Origin: Brachyhypopomus gauderio
Lineage: Eukaryota > Chordata > Actinopteri > Gymnotiformes > Hypopomidae
DNA length: 64,000 nt
Direction: 5' to 3'
NCBI RefSeq assembly: GCF_052324685.1
Contig: NC_135222.1
Location: 4,805,420 to 4,869,419, forward strand
Made by a program: the position numbers and the translations under genes. Below the pieces are notes generated by a model. That model saw only the letters and a list, made by a program, of their open reading frames with translations. It searched no databases and was not told the DNA's origin. Positions 39,400 through 58,462 of this stretch are shown one piece after another. The stretch's first letter is position 1; the number at the start of each line of letters is the position of its first letter.

Positions 39400-39594
39400 T
39401 TACAAAGAGCATTTCAATATGGAATTGAAGACTTCGGTTTTCTTTAGAAATTCTTCCTGTTGTTTATGGTGGTATTTCGCTAAATGCTTGATTAGATTGG
39501 TTGTATTAAAAGTTCTTACAGCTTTACCAACACCAGGGTTCATACACCTTTTTTGACTATTAATTTCCATGACTTTTCCATGACTTTGAGGCAA
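39400..39594 (-). pseudogene. BED zinc-finger fragment of an hAT transposase
   Basis: A 64-codon frame with VRTFNTTNLIKHLAKYHHKQ, the second half of a BED finger (TSNLxxHLxxxH pattern) found at the N-terminus of hAT transposases. The first CxxC half is not in frame and no DDE core was found in the window, so this is a relic. Confidence 0.6.
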
Positions 39595-39700
39595 ATTTTA
39601 ATGACCCTACATTCTCTAAACATATGTGTAGACATGAAAAATAAGAAAAAATCCAGGCCAAAATTCCACAATATATCATAAATTAATGAAAAGCCACGTG

Positions 39701-39971
39701 TGTGACGGGCGGTGTGAGCAACTGAAAAGGAAGCGATCACGCCAAGTCTCAGGGAAAAAGGATGGTTTAATAGAAAGTGTGCAAACCAAAACCCGTGCAA
39801 AAGATCCAAATTAAGGATATAATGACCAGCGGTCAACTGGTACAAAGACAAGACATATATAGGCAAACAAACGACCCTCAGGTGAGACGGATCACGGGCT
39901 CCGCCCACCTGAGGGACGCACATGACGTCACCAGACAACAACAACAACAGCCGCTGTGGACGGAGGCGGCA
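39701..39971 (-). repeat. Left LTR (3' LTR on the minus strand)
   Basis: Direct copy of 41495-41755 over 261 bases; the last 10 bases differ (GGAGGCGGCA against CGAGACA). The flank ACGTG is at 39696-39700. Confidence 0.8.
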
Positions 39972-40742
39972 GGTAGGGGGCCGCTTCACCGTGACAGACC
40001 CCCCCACCAAGCCGCACTCCCCTCCACTGGGTGTGTGGCACACAGCGGCTGCACACAAAACACGAAGGGGCAGGAAGGCAGAGACAGGCAGGAACACCTC
40101 CTGCCGTCCGGGAGCTGGAACATAAAACACACAACATTAAACAGCTCACCTCCCCGGGCGGGACCCTGGACCGACCGGGCCGTTAACAACACAAAACAAC
40201 GCCCAAGTCGGTCACAGGACCCTCACGCCCTAACCGGCCTTCAGCCGGTGAGCCCCACAAGTGTGAGGACGAGGGGCTACGGCTCCTCTCGTCCCTCGTG
40301 TATGTGTGTGTGTGCAGGCTACCTCTCCAAGGCGTGGCTACTTCACCTCCTGGACCTACCTCCTCCCAGAGCTGACCCCTGCCTTCTGCTAGGGGTCACC
40401 CCAGCCTCCTGGGGAGCCAACCCCTCCCGGGGCCTCTCATCGCAAGGTGGACTCCTCCACCCAACCCAGGAGCGCCAGAGACCGAGGCCCAGAGCACCCC
40501 CGACGCGGGCTAGGGAGCAGCCCCAAGGGCCTCCTGGTCACCCCGGGCAGGAGGGAGGATCTCCATCTCCAGCAGAAGCTTTTCAGACCGGAGCCCCATG
40601 GTCCCCAAACATCCGGGGGCCCCAGCCCTCTAGGGAGGGGCTCTTCATGACCGGGCTCCGGTCACCCCACAACACAAGGGGGCTCCTGCCAGGTGGAGAT
40701 CCCCACAAGGTCCAGGAACACTGCCAAGGAGAAGCACCTGCA

Positions 40743-40781
<39 letters not shown>

Positions 40782-41494
40782 TACATACAAACAAAACACA
40801 AACGCGCCCTACCCTATTCAGGGCCTCCCTCGGGAGCGACGCCCTCCGTGCCACACCCCATGGCACGGGACCACAGCCGGTCCCCCCCCAAACACACATT
40901 CAAGGGGAGGAGCATGCGTGGAATCACACGCAAACAATTAACACGCTAGGACAAAACATGCACACAAAGACTAGACAAACAGAACTTAGTGCGCAGACAC
41001 TGAACGAACGGGACCGATACTGGCGTGCACTACACATAAACGATGGTGACGCGCCGCTCAGAGTCGCAGTCACTCCCCACATAAACACATGACACACGGG
41101 GAGCGAGGCGACAGTGACGAGCGGCGACCGCGTCACACACACAAAACACTTAACATACAACAAACGCGCACGCACACAGATCCTCACGTCCGTTCACCTG
41201 GACACACTAACACCACACAAGACGAAGAGCTTACCAGGGAGACTGCCCTGGTCCTCACCGTGCCACAAACACAACACGAGCACAGCGGAGCTCTTCCAAC
41301 AAACAAACGACAAACACGAAGAGTTTTTTCCCAGGGCAGACAGCCCTGGTCCTCGCCGTGCCACAAACAACACAAAAGCACGGCGGAACTCTTCACAAAA
41401 GACCACGCAGACAAACACTTACCACAAGACATGACCACAAACGAAGGAGAAAGAAAAAGAGACTCAGCGGCTTCCGAAGGGTGGCTGGTCATTC

Positions 41495-41762
41495 TGTGAC
41501 GGGCGGTGTGAGCAACTGAAAAGGAAGCGATCACGCCAAGTCTCAGGGAAAAAGGATGGTTTAATAGAAAGTGTGCAAACCAAAACCCGTGCAAAAGATC
41601 CAAATTAAGGATATAATGACCAGCGGTCAACTGGTACAAAGACAAGACATATATAGGCAAACAAACGACCCTCAGGTGAGACGGATCACGGGCTCCGCCC
41701 ACCTGAGGGACGCACATGACGTCACCAGACAACAACAACAACAGCCGCTGTGGACCGAGACA
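41495..41762 (-). repeat. Right LTR (5' LTR on the minus strand)
   Basis: The second copy of the terminal direct repeat, followed by ACGTG at 41763-41767, which matches the bases just left of the first copy. Confidence 0.8.
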
Positions 41763-41961
41763 ACGTGGTTTAATTGAAAAAAATAAACATTTACCGTAAT
41801 TAATACGCCGCACCTACAAAGTTATTTTTTTGGAAAATGTTGTATAAGCCACACAGGGCTAAAAGCCGGTGAGTCCCCGCTTACCGACGGGTGTGGTTAA
41901 CGACGGACCGGAGTTATGACCGACTTTTCTTAATTTCGCGCGGTGCGCGGACAGGGGTGTA

Positions 41962-42789
41962 GTGGGGGAGGGTCGCCGTCCACCCACTTATTTTAACAGG
42001 GGGGACGCCACGGAACGCCGCTTTCTACTGCCGGTTAATTCAACGCAAGCTAGCAGGCACGTTGATTGGGTGCCTCCGAGCAAAGCCGGTCACGCGCTGC
42101 CAACTTACGACGGCGCTGTTGATTGGGCGCTTTACGAGGCGCAGCTTGAAATCGTGTCTATGCACAACAAATGGTCGAACGCCGAGACAGCGCTTTACCT
42201 GAGCCTAGCCCTACGAGACGATGCCCTGCAGGTGCTGGCTGACCTACCCCTGGAGGACAGACAGGACCTGGACACGCTGGTCAGAGCCCTGAGGTGCCGC
42301 TTCGGCCGTCAACCGTGCGAGTCGTCCGCTAAGACTAGGCTGAAAACTAGGAGACGCAACAGAGGCAAACGTCTGGGAGTCCTGGCTGCGGAGATAGCCG
42401 CGTTGGTGAGAAGAGCGTACCCGGCATTCAGCGGGCAAACTCAGATGCAACTAGCGCTGGATTTCTTTGTCGACGCGCTCCTACCCGATGAACTACAGCT
42501 GCAAGTACGTCTATCTAATCCACCATCGCTGGGCGAGGCGGTGGCGGAGGCCGAAAGAGTCGAGCTCATATTATCGCACGGCAACGGCATATGGTGCGCT
42601 AATCAACCCAGAACCTCTGTGACCCAGGGCACCGAGGACTCAACTGTCGCGTGCTGGAACTGCGGGAAAAAGGGCCACAGAGCCAGTAGATGTCCTATCC
42701 AACGCCCTACGAGAGAGTGTTCCAGGTTGCGGGGAGCAGCGACTGCTAGGTTAAATGCAGTTTTGGGGATTCAAGTGTGTGGGCTCTGA
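41962..42789 (+). CDS. Gypsy gag with CCHC zinc knuckle
   Basis: A 275-codon frame. The N-terminal two thirds match the retrotransposon Gag capsid-like region (helical, with a DWALYEAQLE segment around residues 54-63). The knuckle CX2CX4HX4C lies near codons 231-244. It overlaps the protease frame by 13 bases in a different phase, so Gag-Pol would need a frameshift, or the overlap is a decay product. The start at 41962 is only the first ATG of the open frame; the true N-terminus is unproven. Confidence 0.8.
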   Translation: MGEGRRPPTYFNRGDATERRFLLPVNSTQASRHVDWVPPSKAGHALPTYDGAVDWALYEAQLEIVSMHNKWSNAETALYLSLALRDDALQVLADLPLEDRQDLDTLVRALRCRFGRQPCESSAKTRLKTRRRNRGKRLGVLAAEIAALVRRAYPAFSGQTQMQLALDFFVDALLPDELQLQVRLSNPPSLGEAVAEAERVELILSHGNGIWCANQPRTSVTQGTEDSTVACWNCGKKGHRASRCPIQRPTRECSRLRGAATARLNAVLGIQVCGL

Positions 42790-44273
42790 TCGACACGGGC
42801 TCGTCAGTCTCCTTGATCCAACCGAACGTGTCCGCAGAGGTACGTCCACCTGACCCAGGAAACAACAACGTTGAACTGTTTACAGTATCCGGCGAGCAAC
42901 TAAAGCTGCTCGGCTCTCTTGATGTGCAAGTCGACTACGGTCAGGGACCGAAAGCACACCATTTCTGGGTGAGCAATATCAGGGAGTCGTGCATCCTGGG
43001 TAAGGACTTCCTGGAGGCTACAAGGGCTGTTATCGACCTGGAACGTGGCATCGTGTCTTTGAATGGGCTCCCCGTAGCCACCCGCGGCATCAAGGGGGTG
43101 AGTGACCGTCTCTTATCGACGCAATGCGCGGCGGGTAATACTAGTACTCATAACGATACCGAACGTGATCACATAAACGAAATGTGCTTTCGCAGCTGTG
43201 AGGGGCTATCCGATCGCGACAGCGAAGAACTCCGACGGATTATCGACGGTTTTAAACACATATTTGCGGATTCGGAAAACGAGTGCACAAGGACCAGCTT
43301 GACCGAGCATGCGATTGAAACCGGTAACGCAGAACCGATTAAGATCCGCCCTCACCGTATGCCCCATGCAAAACGGGCGGCGGCCGAGAAACTAATCAAA
43401 GTCATGGCTGATGCGGGCGTAATCGAACCGTCTAATAGTCCCTGGTCTGCCCCGGTCATGCTAGCTAAAAAGAAGGACGGCACCTGGAGGTTCTGTGTCG
43501 ACTACCGCAAACTAAATTCAATCACAAAGTCGGATTCTTATCCAATTCCTAGGATCGATGATACCCTAGACCACCTATCCGGTTCGTGTTGGTTCAGCTC
43601 GCTCGACCTGCGTAGTGGGTATTGGCAGGTACCGCTCGCTAAAAAGGACAGGGAGAAGACGACTTTCTCCATAGGAAATAAATTGTGGCATTTTAAAGTT
43701 CTGCCGTTCGGTCTTTGCAATTCGCCGGCCACGTTCGAGCACCTCATGGAACGCGTGCTGTCCAGAATCCCTAAATCTAAATGCGTCGTATATTTGGATG
43801 ATGTCCTTGTGCACACAAACGACTTCGATGCGGCGATCGAGAACTTAGAGCTGGTGTTCAAAAGGATTGAAGACGCTAACCTAAAATTAAACCCGGCGAA
43901 ATGTTATCTGCTCCAGCGACGTGTAAAATTCTTAGGACACGTAGTAAGTGGGGACGGCGTGGAGACTGACCCCGAAAAGACCAAAGCGGTGAAAGACTGG
44001 CCTGAACCGAAAAATGTGAGACAACTCAGAAGTTTCCTGGGGTTCGCGTCGTACTACAGGCGCTTCGTACCAAGTTTCGCTGACATAGTGACACCGTTGC
44101 ACCAGCTGACGAAGGGGGGGGCTAAGTTCCTATGGTCAGCCGCCGCGGACCGAGCATTTCGGGGCTTAAAACGCTCTCTGTGCGGCGCACCGATTCTGGC
44201 GTTCCCTAATTTTTCGCTACCATTTATCGTGAACTCGGATCCTGTCGCAGCTGCAGGACGGCTCAGAGAGTGA
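42777..44273 (+). CDS. Gypsy protease and reverse transcriptase, 3' end frameshifted
   Basis: A 498-codon frame. It begins in an aspartic protease (ALIDTGSSVSLIQ) and continues through the linker into a full reverse transcriptase: DYRKLNSIT, the QVPLAKKD region, LPFGLCNSPATF and the catalytic YLDDVLVH. It ends inside RNase H, where the first catalytic aspartate block is interrupted: the frame runs off into a stop at 44273 while the next frame resumes at about 44270. The missing block is the part expected between the first RNase H aspartate and the VIAYFSRR segment. Confidence 0.85.
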   Translation: MWALIDTGSSVSLIQPNVSAEVRPPDPGNNNVELFTVSGEQLKLLGSLDVQVDYGQGPKAHHFWVSNIRESCILGKDFLEATRAVIDLERGIVSLNGLPVATRGIKGVSDRLLSTQCAAGNTSTHNDTERDHINEMCFRSCEGLSDRDSEELRRIIDGFKHIFADSENECTRTSLTEHAIETGNAEPIKIRPHRMPHAKRAAAEKLIKVMADAGVIEPSNSPWSAPVMLAKKKDGTWRFCVDYRKLNSITKSDSYPIPRIDDTLDHLSGSCWFSSLDLRSGYWQVPLAKKDREKTTFSIGNKLWHFKVLPFGLCNSPATFEHLMERVLSRIPKSKCVVYLDDVLVHTNDFDAAIENLELVFKRIEDANLKLNPAKCYLLQRRVKFLGHVVSGDGVETDPEKTKAVKDWPEPKNVRQLRSFLGFASYYRRFVPSFADIVTPLHQLTKGGAKFLWSAAADRAFRGLKRSLCGAPILAFPNFSLPFIVNSDPVAAAGRLRE

Positions 44274-45166
44274 TCGCGTATTTTAGCAGGCGCTTGTCCA
44301 AAACAGAGAGAAACTATTGTGTAACTCGACGCGAGCTCCTGGCAGTGGTGGAGTCGCTGGGTCATTTTCGGCCGTACGTCTATGGCGTGAGCTTTGAACT
44401 GCGTTCGGATCACGCGTCACTACAATGGTTGGTCAACTTTAGGGAACCCGAGGGCCAACTAGCGCGCTGGCTAACACGGCTGCAAGAGTTTGACTTCGTC
44501 ATCAAACACCGGCCCGGACGCGCGCATGGTAACGCAGATGCGCTCTCCCGTAGGCCATGCGCCGAACATGGTTGTAAATACTGTGACAGGGCGGATGCGA
44601 ATGCCACCATGGCGCCTACATGCGCAGCTGTAACTAACACTGCTGGTCTAAACGAACAAATCGAGTCCCTGTCGAACGAGCAAGTCGCGACGGCGCAATT
44701 GGAGGACCCAGAGATAGGCTGGGCAATACCGTTCTTGACGGCGAACGAATACCCAGGCTGGGATGTTGTGTCGGGCTTAGGCACTATAGCAAAAGCACTG
44801 CGTTCCAACTGGGAAAGCTTGTGCCTAAAGAGCGACGTGCTAAAAAGGATCTGGTCCGACCCGTCGAGTGGCCGCGAACTAATTCAAACTGTTGTTCCAG
44901 CGTCACTTAGGTGTATGGTGCTACGGGGGGTCCATGGGGCCCCTGGCGCGGGTCACTTCGGCGTAACCAAGACGCTGCGCAGACTCCGCCAGCTTTTCTA
45001 CTGGCCCGGCTGCAACACTGATACTGAGCTATTCGTACATTGCTGTGACAGCTGTGCCGCCAAAAAGGGCCCGCAAAGACGATCCCACGCACCGCTACAG
45101 CCCATGACTTCAGGCCGCCCTATGGAAAGAGTCGCAGTGGACGTAATGGGACCGTTTCCGACGTAA
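44270..45166 (+). CDS. Gypsy RNase H remainder and integrase zinc-binding domain
   Basis: A 298-codon frame starting at VIAYFSRRLSKTERNY of RNase H, with the DHASLQW and NADALSRR motifs. It then runs through the connection into the HHCC zinc-binding region of integrase (GHFGVTKTLRRLRQLFYWPG, then CCDSC). It stops at 45166 because a 20-bp unit is duplicated there and shifts the frame; the integrase core continues in the next entry. Confidence 0.85.
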   Translation: MIAYFSRRLSKTERNYCVTRRELLAVVESLGHFRPYVYGVSFELRSDHASLQWLVNFREPEGQLARWLTRLQEFDFVIKHRPGRAHGNADALSRRPCAEHGCKYCDRADANATMAPTCAAVTNTAGLNEQIESLSNEQVATAQLEDPEIGWAIPFLTANEYPGWDVVSGLGTIAKALRSNWESLCLKSDVLKRIWSDPSSGRELIQTVVPASLRCMVLRGVHGAPGAGHFGVTKTLRRLRQLFYWPGCNTDTELFVHCCDSCAAKKGPQRRSHAPLQPMTSGRPMERVAVDVMGPFPT

Positions 45167-45921
45167 TGGGGCCGTTTCCGACATCTGAATCTGGTAACCG
45201 TTTTGTCTTGGTAGCCATGGACTACTTCACCAAGTGGCCCGAGGCTTTCGCTGTGCCTGATCAGAGCACGGTTACGACCGCATCCACCCTGGTTAACGAG
45301 TTCTTTTGCCGCTTCGGGATGCCTGAGTCGCTTCATAGTGATCAAGGGAGGAACTTTGAGTCGGAGGTAATGAAAGAGGTCTGCCGTTTACTAGGCATAA
45401 AAAAGACTCGGACTACGCCGCTCCACCCGCAGTGTGATGGCCTCGTGGAGCGTTTTAATTGCACTCTGGTGGGCCAACTGGCGATCATCACTGACAAACA
45501 GCAAAAGGACTGGGACAGGCAAAAGGACTGGGACAGGCATTTGCCGGTGGTACTTTTAGCTTGTAGGTCAGCTGTCCAGGAATGCTCGGTAGAGACACCC
45601 GTGTGCTTAGCACCCGTGTGCTTAGCTTTCGGGGACCCCGACCCTGACCTGAATAGCTCGCTGCCTGTTTATATTAAAGACTTGAGACAATCACTTGCCA
45701 CTGTTCATGGGCTGACTCGCAATAATATTTCTCTTGCTTGCAGTAAACAGAAGAGGGCATATGACGAGAAATGTTTCGGTGAGGTGTTCACGGTGGGCAC
45801 GGAGGTGTGGCTGTACAACCCGGTAAGAAAGAGAGGGCTGTGCCCGAAGCTACAGTCCGCCTGGGTGGGTCCGTGTACGGTACTGACGAGATTAGGTGAG
45901 GTGGTGTACCGAATACGATAG
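45166..45921 (+). CDS. Gypsy integrase catalytic core and C-terminal domain, premature stop
   Basis: A 251-codon frame with integrase core motifs: LVAMDYFTKWPEA, HSDQGRNF (second catalytic Asp) and DGLVERFN (catalytic Glu region). A GPY/F-like C-terminal segment, AWVGPCTVLTRLGEVVYRIR, is cut by a TAG at 45919-45921, after which family-like sequence continues in the same frame (HRDRLAPYRP). It contains two in-frame tandem duplications, of 18 bp (45502-45537) and 15 bp (45596-45625). Confidence 0.85.
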   Translation: MGPFPTSESGNRFVLVAMDYFTKWPEAFAVPDQSTVTTASTLVNEFFCRFGMPESLHSDQGRNFESEVMKEVCRLLGIKKTRTTPLHPQCDGLVERFNCTLVGQLAIITDKQQKDWDRQKDWDRHLPVVLLACRSAVQECSVETPVCLAPVCLAFGDPDPDLNSSLPVYIKDLRQSLATVHGLTRNNISLACSKQKRAYDEKCFGEVFTVGTEVWLYNPVRKRGLCPKLQSAWVGPCTVLTRLGEVVYRIR

Positions 45922-46268
45922 AACAGGCGCAAGTTGGTGGTGCACCGTGACCGCCTAGCGCCGTACAGGCCCAAACTGGCAAGTGGAAATTTGCGGGACG
46001 ATGCGACGGCGCAGCCATCTCTCCGTGTCACACCAGGCGTGAACGAGAATGACCATGATGTTATCGACAATGTGCTTAGTTCTGATGTTAACGATGTTGT
46101 TCTGTGTACAAGTGTTCCTGTACCCATCGTTGAGCCTAATGATGTGGCCGTTGATGTTAATTCTGAGGTTAGACCCACTAGAAATAGGCGGCTACCGGGT
46201 CACTTGAATGATTTTGTGGTTCGGGGCTGGGGGGTCGCCGGGACGTCTGACCCTTAAGGGGGGGGCTG

Positions 46269-46631
46269 TGTAGCGTGGGACCGCTAGGAGGGCGGTACTA
46301 TTCCCATAATCCCTTTCGTGTCATATTTGGTCGCTAAGTTTAGTGTTATAATGTCTGTAATGTACTTGTGATAAAATGCTATGTGATTAATGTGTCTGTA
46401 CAATGTAAGCTTTTAATTGATGTATGTATGAGTGTTTTTAATGTGCCTGTCAAACCTACCACCCCCGTGTGTCCGTACTCATTCGATAACCCGCACCCAT
46501 TCAATGTATGTGCAGTCCGAGCTCACGAGCATTGCCCCTTTGTGTTAAAGAGAGGGCTGCTTCTTAATAAAGAAAGCAAGTGTTCAAAAATGGCTCGTTC
46601 CTTTAATCAATCCTCCGCACTACACGCTACA
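46269..46631 (+). repeat. 3' LTR of the gypsy element
   Basis: It starts TGTAGCGTGG just after a polypurine tract and ends CACGCTACA, so the termini form a short inverted repeat of TG...CA type. It contains AATAAA at about 46566. Length is about 363 bp. No matching copy was seen upstream of gag. Confidence 0.75.
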
Positions 46632-46879
46632 ATATGGTCGTGTGCTGAAGGTGTGCTGGAAAATGCGGACCGGATTTTACTCTCACTGGCGAAAACACAA
46701 CAAAAACTGGAATGGATTATCTAAATGGATGCGCTGAACAACCCGGATCGGACTTTCAAAAACTGGATCGGGAGTCTGGATCTCGTGGCTGCCGATCCGA
46801 TACCGATACGCATATTTTGCAAATATCGGCGCCCGATCCGATCCAAACATCGGATCGGGACAAGCTTAAAAAGTACAAA

Positions 46880-47744
46880 AATACATTGTCTGTCCTCCTT
46901 TTTGAAAATAAAATATGACCTAAACTGTAAACTGTGAAAGATTAAACTTACAGTACAAACAGCACTCAATCACACAGATACAGACTGTAAATACATATTC
47001 TTTATTATTAAAAAATAAAGGACCCTTTACATGCCACACTTAAGTTAAAATTCCTTGAAACAGGAATAAAAAGTATCTTTTATTAAAAAAGATCCTATCA
47101 TCAAATGCTGACACATGCTATGGTGGATATTTATGATCAGAGCATACCACAGTGTTGAGTCAGTAATGTAAACAGTTCTCTACAACCATGAGACACATTA
47201 ACTATTCTGGATAAAGACAAAGGAACAGTGCACTATATATTGATGGTATGAGGTTAAATCAGAGACTGGTGATTAAACACAAGCAGTCCCACCAAAGCAA
47301 ATACAGTAAACACAAAATTAATTTTCATATAATCTGAAACATACTGTACATATTTGATGTAAACCAGCCAATCCCCCCCCTACACACACACATCTGAAAA
47401 GGACATTTTCTGCTGTATATTTTACTATACAGTACACTGTACATACCCATGTACCCATACTGTTTACTTTTGACTTGTTCTAAAAGGTACAAGTTCATAC
47501 CCTCAGATCCGTGTGATGCAAACCAGTTCATGTCATAGGAAAGTATGAACGAAAAAGTGACCTGATATGCACACTAAAGTTTATATTCTCAGAAACTGAA
47601 ACAAAGTGACACACTTTCAAATCAAACAGTGCAAAAAATCCAAACGGTTCTGATCATAAATAGAAACTGAATTCTGAATGAAAGGCTGAATTCTGAACTG
47701 AATTCTGAATGAAAGGCTGCCTCTGGCTCACAAGGGCTCCTGAA
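46880..47744. other. 3' flank / 3' UTR side of P3H2
   Basis: Downstream of the KDEL stop in transcript sense. AT-rich with several TTTATT runs (AATAAA on the transcript strand) near 47000-47090 that could end the mRNA. Confidence 0.4.
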
Positions 47745-58043
<10,299 letters not shown>

Positions 58044-58045
58044 CT

Positions 58046-58048
<3 letters not shown>

Positions 58049-58137
<89 letters not shown>
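58049..58137. repeat. (GA)n microsatellite against the acceptor of P3H2 exon 2
   Basis: About 88 bases of GA dinucleotides starting about 7 bases from the exon start at 58043; (CU)n in the pre-mRNA. Confidence 0.95.
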
Positions 58138-58140
<3 letters not shown>

Positions 58141-58394
58141 AATTCAGTGCAGTTTTAGGACAACTTGACAGTTTGTGTGTGTACATGTATAAGTGTATGT
58201 GTATGCATCTGAGGAAGTCACAAAGGTCATGACCATCTGTTTCATATACAGTGGCAATACAAAGTTCGTTACATAAAAGATCCTGTGCCTCTTCTTGCTG
58301 TGTTTCTCAACTGCAGAAAGTATTGGCCCATCCAATTGGTGAAGTGCTTAAGGTCCCTAAATGTGAGTTGAGGGGGACCAAAGTTGTTTGGGGA

Positions 58395-58462
58395 AAGGGT
58401 CAAGTGTAAAGTAAGTAAGGGTCAAGTGTAAAGTAAGTAAGGGTCAAGTGTAAAGTAAGTGT
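58395..58462. repeat. 22-bp tandem repeat, 3 copies
   Basis: AGGGTCAAGTGTAAAGTAAG + TA repeated three times in P3H2 intron 1. Confidence 0.85.

Larger units (their letters stand above)
39701..41762 (-). mobile_element. Short non-coding LTR element (TRIM/LARD-like) with 5-bp target duplication
   Basis: Two direct repeats (39701-39971 and 41495-41762) flank 1.5 kb without gag or pol. The shared 261 bases appear identical by eye. ACGTG lies immediately outside both ends (39696-39700 and 41763-41767). On the minus strand each repeat begins TG and ends CA, with a TATA box (CCTATATATG, plus about 39853-39863) followed about 85 bp later by ATTAAA (plus 39767-39772). That is the order of an LTR promoter and polyadenylation signal, so the element probably reads on the minus strand. 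The interior is GC-rich, with a (CA)n run at about 40749-40780 and two roughly 100-bp diverged tandem units at about 41230-41430. No clear tRNA primer site was seen. Confidence 0.8.
41962..46631 (+). mobile_element. Ty3/gypsy LTR retrotransposon, coding but broken, 5' LTR not found
   Basis: Reading frames run in gag-pol order. 41962-42789 is gag with a CCHC zinc knuckle (CWNCGKKGHRASRC). 42777-44273 is protease (IDTGSS) and reverse transcriptase (YLDDVLVHT). 44270-45166 is RNase H remainder and the integrase zinc-binding region. 45166-45921 is the integrase core and C-terminal domain, followed by a short tail frame at 45934-46257. A polypurine tract (46256-46265) precedes a 3' LTR. Breaks: a gag/pol frame change; a deletion plus frameshift at the start of RNase H near 44240-44275; a 20-bp tandem duplication at 45141-45180 that shifts frame; a stop at 45919. 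The order protease-RT-RNase H-integrase identifies Ty3/gypsy. No second LTR copy was seen upstream of gag, so the 5' end is lost or replaced. It cannot be autonomous as it stands. Confidence 0.92.
38818..46875. mobile_element. Decayed hAT-type DNA transposon split by the nested LTR elements
   Basis: Related sequences rich in CCGATCCGATACC lie at 38823-38900 and, in opposite sense, at 46780-46870, as expected of diverged terminal inverted repeats. Between them, on the minus strand, is a BED zinc-finger fragment (39400-39594). The two LTR elements lie inside. The outline is inferred: the termini are diverged and no target duplication was confirmed. Confidence 0.4.

Noticed and set aside
39777..40949. 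390-codon plus-strand frame
   Set aside because: It starts in an LTR, runs through low-complexity GC-rich sequence and a (CA)n run, opposes the element's inferred polarity and has no family motif.
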